Part shown: positions 45,056-52,500 of the stretch, piece after piece
Position numbering within the stretch: position 1 is the stretch's first letter
How the letters are laid out: each line of letters opens with the position of its first letter
Assembly (NCBI GenBank): GCA_012295275.1
Contig: CM022679.1
Coordinates: 5,155,157-5,207,656 of the forward strand
Length of the DNA: 52,500 nucleotides
Direction of reading: 5' to 3'
DNA from: Chrysomallon squamiferum
Lineage: Eukaryota > Mollusca > Gastropoda > Neomphalida > Peltospiridae
Made by a program: the position numbers and the translations under genes
Notes under the pieces: generated by a model
Told to the model about the DNA's origin: nothing
Seen by the model: the letters and a program-made list of their open reading frames with translations, nothing else
The model's database searches: none

Positions 45056-45195
45056 GTTTCCAGTAAGAAACACTAAAACACAAATGAACAGAGAAATCTT
45101 CTTCTTTTAAACAGACAGATGGCTGGCTTTTCTTTCCAAAGGTTACATCTAGATATTGTTTGATATTGACTGTGTGAAAATGCAATATGGCTTTT
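45056..45195 (-). promoter_or_regulatory. Conserved 5' flank / 5' UTR of chitinase B
   Basis: Near-identical counterpart of the flank of gene A, with a 3-bp length difference and a handful of substitutions. Its conservation suggests that genes A and B were transcribed from similar promoters, at least until recently. The start context is GGAAACATG. Confidence 0.5.
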
Positions 45196-45619
45196 TCAAA
45201 AGAAAGAAGGAAAAGAAAGGTAAAAGTTCTGGGGTGGTGGTGGTGGCCAGCCTCACACAGAAGAAAAACAACAGCAACCCAAAACAACCCACATATTTAC
45301 AGATACAGAAAAATAGGTAGATAGACAGACAGACATAAAGAGATATATATATATAAAAATATAGACAGATAGAGAGAGAGAGAGAGATAAGTGATCGTTA
45401 AAGAGAGATAGAAGGGTGTATTCACTTAAACATGAAAATATATCCTTTGATTTATTATGCTTGTATAATCCAGTGGTTCTGTTTTGCTTACGCAATAATA
45501 AACAAAATTATTTGAATCACTCTATACTTTCAAGTTTACAGTGAAGGACGTTTTCTTCACCTGCAAGTACCTTCTGTGCATTCTTTTCGTTCCAAAAGAC
45601 TGAAGATGAAGCAGACGTC

Positions 45620-45659
<40 letters not shown>

Positions 45660-45914
45660 CATAATCATAAAAAAGTGGACAAAAAAAAAGGATGAATACC
45701 GTAGCGGGCCATAGTAGTGTAATTGAATATATTTTTGGCTGTTAAGTGTAACTGCAATGAACGATACGGAAGTGAAACGTTATGTTGCTGAAGAAGCAGC
45801 AATGAGATTTTAAATGTCATGGGAAGTTGTTGATAAATGATGTACTTAATATCAATTTATATTTTTGCTAACATTAGATGTTTCACTTTATTTATAGCAA
45901 TAATAAGTAAACAG
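45196..45914. other. Intergenic DNA upstream of chitinase B
   Basis: A GGTGGT-type run, AG and AAT (45625-45660) repeats and unique AT-rich sequence. No gene seen before the ENGase-like exon. Confidence 0.6.
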
Positions 45915-46016
45915 AAATCTTTCGGCTGGTCGAAGGTACAGAGTAGCTCCAAAAGATCACATTGTTCCAAGGACACTGGTGTGCCATGACATGAAGGGAG
46001 GCTATTTAGAAGACAG
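45915..46016 (+). CDS. ENGASE: Isolated exon of a cytosolic endo-beta-N-acetylglucosaminidase (GH85, ENGase)
   Basis: The plus strand 45915-46016 (102 nt, acceptor AAACAG, donor GTAATC, phase 2 at both ends) is open and translates to a basic segment followed by RTLVCHDMKGGYLEDR. From memory this matches the RTLLCHDMMGGYLDDR block at the start of the GH85 barrel of animal ENGases, cytosolic enzymes that cut the chitobiose core of free N-glycans. The preceding reading frame has stops upstream of the acceptor, which supports the boundary. No other ENGase exon was recognised between 37.4 and 52.5 kb on this strand, so the gene either has very long introns with chitinase C nested inside, or this is an orphan fragment. 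The intact frame argues against an old relic. Confidence 0.65.
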
Positions 46017-46052
46017 GTAATCTGTTAGTGCATGATACACACCTACTAAACT

Positions 46053-46153
<101 letters not shown>

Positions 46154-46292
46154 TTGCACACACACGCGCACACACATATATACGTATACATATAGTTAGA
46201 TAGATAAATAGATAGATATAGAATATACATACACAAACACATATTTTCCTTAATAAATTTGGATTATGTGTTTTAAGTATATATATGTGTGT

Positions 46293-46333
<41 letters not shown>

Positions 46334-46384
46334 CTGAATCTATATTTTATGTCTGGCTTGAATAAATAAATACATTTGGGATTG

Positions 46385-46468
46385 GGATACATAATTACTG
46401 TTCGGATATTTTACTTTTCTATGTGGAGTTTGGTATAATCATGGTTTAGGTGGCGTCTTTGTCTGGGC
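46385..46468 (+). pseudogene. Relic of chitinase exon 8 with its upstream intron end (B-prime)
   Basis: The plus strand here repeats the end of chitinase intron 7 (GATACATAAT-ACTGTT--GATATTTTA-TTTTCTA) and then the start of exon 8, ending with GGTGGCGTCTTTGTCTGGGC, where homology stops abruptly in an AT-rich tract. The acceptor AG is destroyed (CTAT instead of CTAG) and the frame is degraded. It still contains GTCTTTGTCTGG, which gene B has lost, so it separated before gene B was damaged. It points towards gene C, just as B points towards A. Confidence 0.7.
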
Positions 46469-46504
46469 AATTTTAATTATTTTATTTTATTTTATTTTTT
46501 ATCA

Positions 46505-47610
46505 TTTATAAAAAAAAAATTTCATGAAAAGGGAAATAATTATTTATTACGTTTATTGTTTCTATTTTCTTCCAGTTTATCTAACTGAAAACATTTTATT
46601 ATAATTTGTGATTCATCAAACGAAATAATTTAATATCTTTATTGACTGCCAAAGAATTTTAACCTCATTCCGTGATGAAAGTAATCGTTTTATACCTCTT
46701 GATAATTTTATTTAAACTTTTATTTGCTGTGTCTTTACTTTTATTCGCAGCGTTCATATCGCGACTTAGAATCTTGACATTTTGACACAGTAGCAGGGTA
46801 TCACTCACAGCACGAAGTGACCTTAACGGACTTCCGTACTTAACCCAGTCTGTTTCCATACAGCTATATCGGTTTAGACGATTATTATTCAAAGAACTGG
46901 TTGGAATGGCAAATCAAAATTTAATTAAATTAATAAATATATACATAAATCTGTGAATAAAAATAGCAAATGACATTTTTCATAAAATTATCAAGAGACA
47001 TAAAGCTATTACTGTTTATCATGGAATGACGTTAAAACTTTGACAGACAATAAAGATTTTAAATGATTTCGTTTTGATCAATCACAGAATATAATAATAA
47101 GTTTTCAGCTGATGTCTAATGCCATGTTTCGAACCTGTTGCCTGTCGAGTTTAAATAATAAACACACAGAGGATGATGGAGATGACATTAGAGTCACGTG
47201 CCAGTTCTTACACACCACCAACTGACTGATGTTAATGTACGAGGTGGTCACCTCTTAATAGCGAATACTAAGATTCGTCCCCGTTGCCCATCCTCAATCA
47301 AATTGTTGACATAATAAATATATTGAAGATTATTTAGATGACACTGATGTCAGGCCCTCATACGTACATTGTAATCAGTCATTAATATTAATGCATGATT
47401 TAGTTACTATTAATATTGATTTACGATTTAGTAATTTATTAATATTAATGTACTTTTTAGTAACTGATGAATATTAATTTACGAAGCAGTCACTTCTTAA
47501 CAGCAAATGCTAGTTAAGACCCCGTTATACACAACGTTTAAAACTATTAAATTAATTTGATTCAGAATTTTAAAAAATTTAGACTAAGTACCAAAGTCAC
47601 GTGTCCTCAA
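46505..47610 (-). repeat. Inverted-duplication block, copy 2 (between relic B-prime and chitinase C)
   Basis: Reverse-complement copy of 38990-40070, colinear over its full length with scattered substitutions and small indels. It preserves better symmetry of the internal foldback element than copy 1. A short open frame on the minus strand (46665-46892) lies inside it and is not conserved as protein in the other copies. Confidence 0.85.
46584..47110 (-). mobile_element. Foldback / MITE-like element in block copy 2
   Basis: Same element in the inverted block. Here the terminal repeats extend inward to nearly 190 bp, including CTCTTGATAATTTTAT on both sides and the TTATTCGCAG/TTATTCACAG ends, so the arms were originally longer than copy 1 now shows. 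Copy 1 has lost much of its right inner arm. It is likely a non-autonomous DNA element. Confidence 0.55.
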
Positions 47611-47760
47611 TGACCTTTTGTGCAAGGGGAACGGTCTTCCATAATTATTTCCCTTTTGAAGGACAAAAAAAAAAATAATAATAAAAAAAAAAAAAAAAAA
47701 AAAAGCAGTAGTAATAGCAGCAGTAATAGTAGAATATTAGTTATAATAATAATAACAATA

Positions 47761-47793
<33 letters not shown>

Positions 47794-48134
47794 TAAATAG
47801 ATAAATAAATAAAATAAAATAAAATATACATACACATAAGAACCATTATTATTATTATTATTATTATATTATTATTATTATTTAATACTTTTTTACTATT
47901 TCATTATCAATCGTTCACATTGTCAAGTTGCTGTAAACTCATTAAAGTAACAATTGTAATAGTAACAATAATAGTAAGTAAATAAACAAATAAAATATAC
48001 ACGCACACATACGAACCATTATTATTATTGTTACTGTCACGTTATTATTATTGTTATTATTATTATTATAAATTGTATTAATATTGTTGTTGTTGTTGAC
48101 GATGTCAAGTTGCTGTGAAGTCGTTAAAGACATG
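47611..48134. repeat. 3' flank of chitinase C with an internal tandem duplication
   Basis: Poly(A) and AAAT runs (47667-47820), then two related copies of the 3' flank: TTACAGCAACTTGAC and GGTTCTTATGTGTATG (minus strand, 47825-47945), and the closer match to gene A (TCACAGCAACTTGAC, GGTTCGTATGTGTGCG; 48000-48120). Confidence 0.6.

Positions 48135-52500
<4,366 letters not shown>

Noticed and set aside
46665-46892. 75-codon minus-strand frame in the foldback element
   Set aside because: The frame is broken in the copies at 39640-39880 and 32135-32335, so it is not under coding constraint.

Overview
This is a piece of an animal nuclear genome. It is AT-rich and intron-rich, with canonical GT-AG splice sites and very many microsatellites, above all (TC)n/(AG)n, (AAT)n, (AAAT)n and (CA)n. 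Nothing in it looks bacterial or viral. I think it comes from a mollusc. The GPCR fits the RYamide/luqin receptor group of protostomes. A short tRNA-derived SINE near 4.1 kb carries a core that, as far as I remember, is widespread in molluscan SINEs. No species can be named.

Layout. 1-6168: intergenic and upstream DNA with a degenerate ~33-bp minisatellite (1-600), simple repeats and the SINE. 6169-29042: a two-exon, plus-strand neuropeptide GPCR of 386 codons. Its single phase-0 intron (21.7 kb) fills 6910-28622 and holds simple repeats, a GGTTT-type degenerate minisatellite, and a possible hAT-like remnant. 29043-32365: intergenic. 32366 to the end: a cluster of secreted single-domain GH18 chitinases. 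Gene A (plus, 8 exons, 381 aa) looks intact. Gene B (minus, 8 exons) has a 58-bp deletion in its last exon that removes the C-terminal barrel strand. Gene C (minus) is intact as far as seen, but its signal-peptide exon lies beyond the window edge.

The most informative structure is the symmetry of the cluster. A and B are tail to tail around a ~1.1-kb block (38990-40070). An inverted copy of that block (46505-47610) sits downstream of C, and on its far side is a dead, plus-strand fragment of chitinase exon 8 (46385-46468). The simplest reading is a large inverted duplication of an A/B convergent pair, with gene B as spacer and the second B copy almost erased. Each block contains a ~0.5-kb foldback (MITE-like) element with long imperfect terminal inverted repeats.

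A separate surprise is an exon at 45915-46016 that encodes a diagnostic block of cytosolic endo-beta-N-acetylglucosaminidase (ENGase, GH85), unrelated in sequence to the chitinases beside it. I found no other ENGase exon, so it is either part of a gene with very long introns or an orphan fragment.

All homology statements come from reading the sequence and from memory of the families. No search or alignment program was run. I did not find a clearly new biological system. The items worth follow-up are the palindromic chitinase cluster, the scarred gene B and the orphan ENGase exon.
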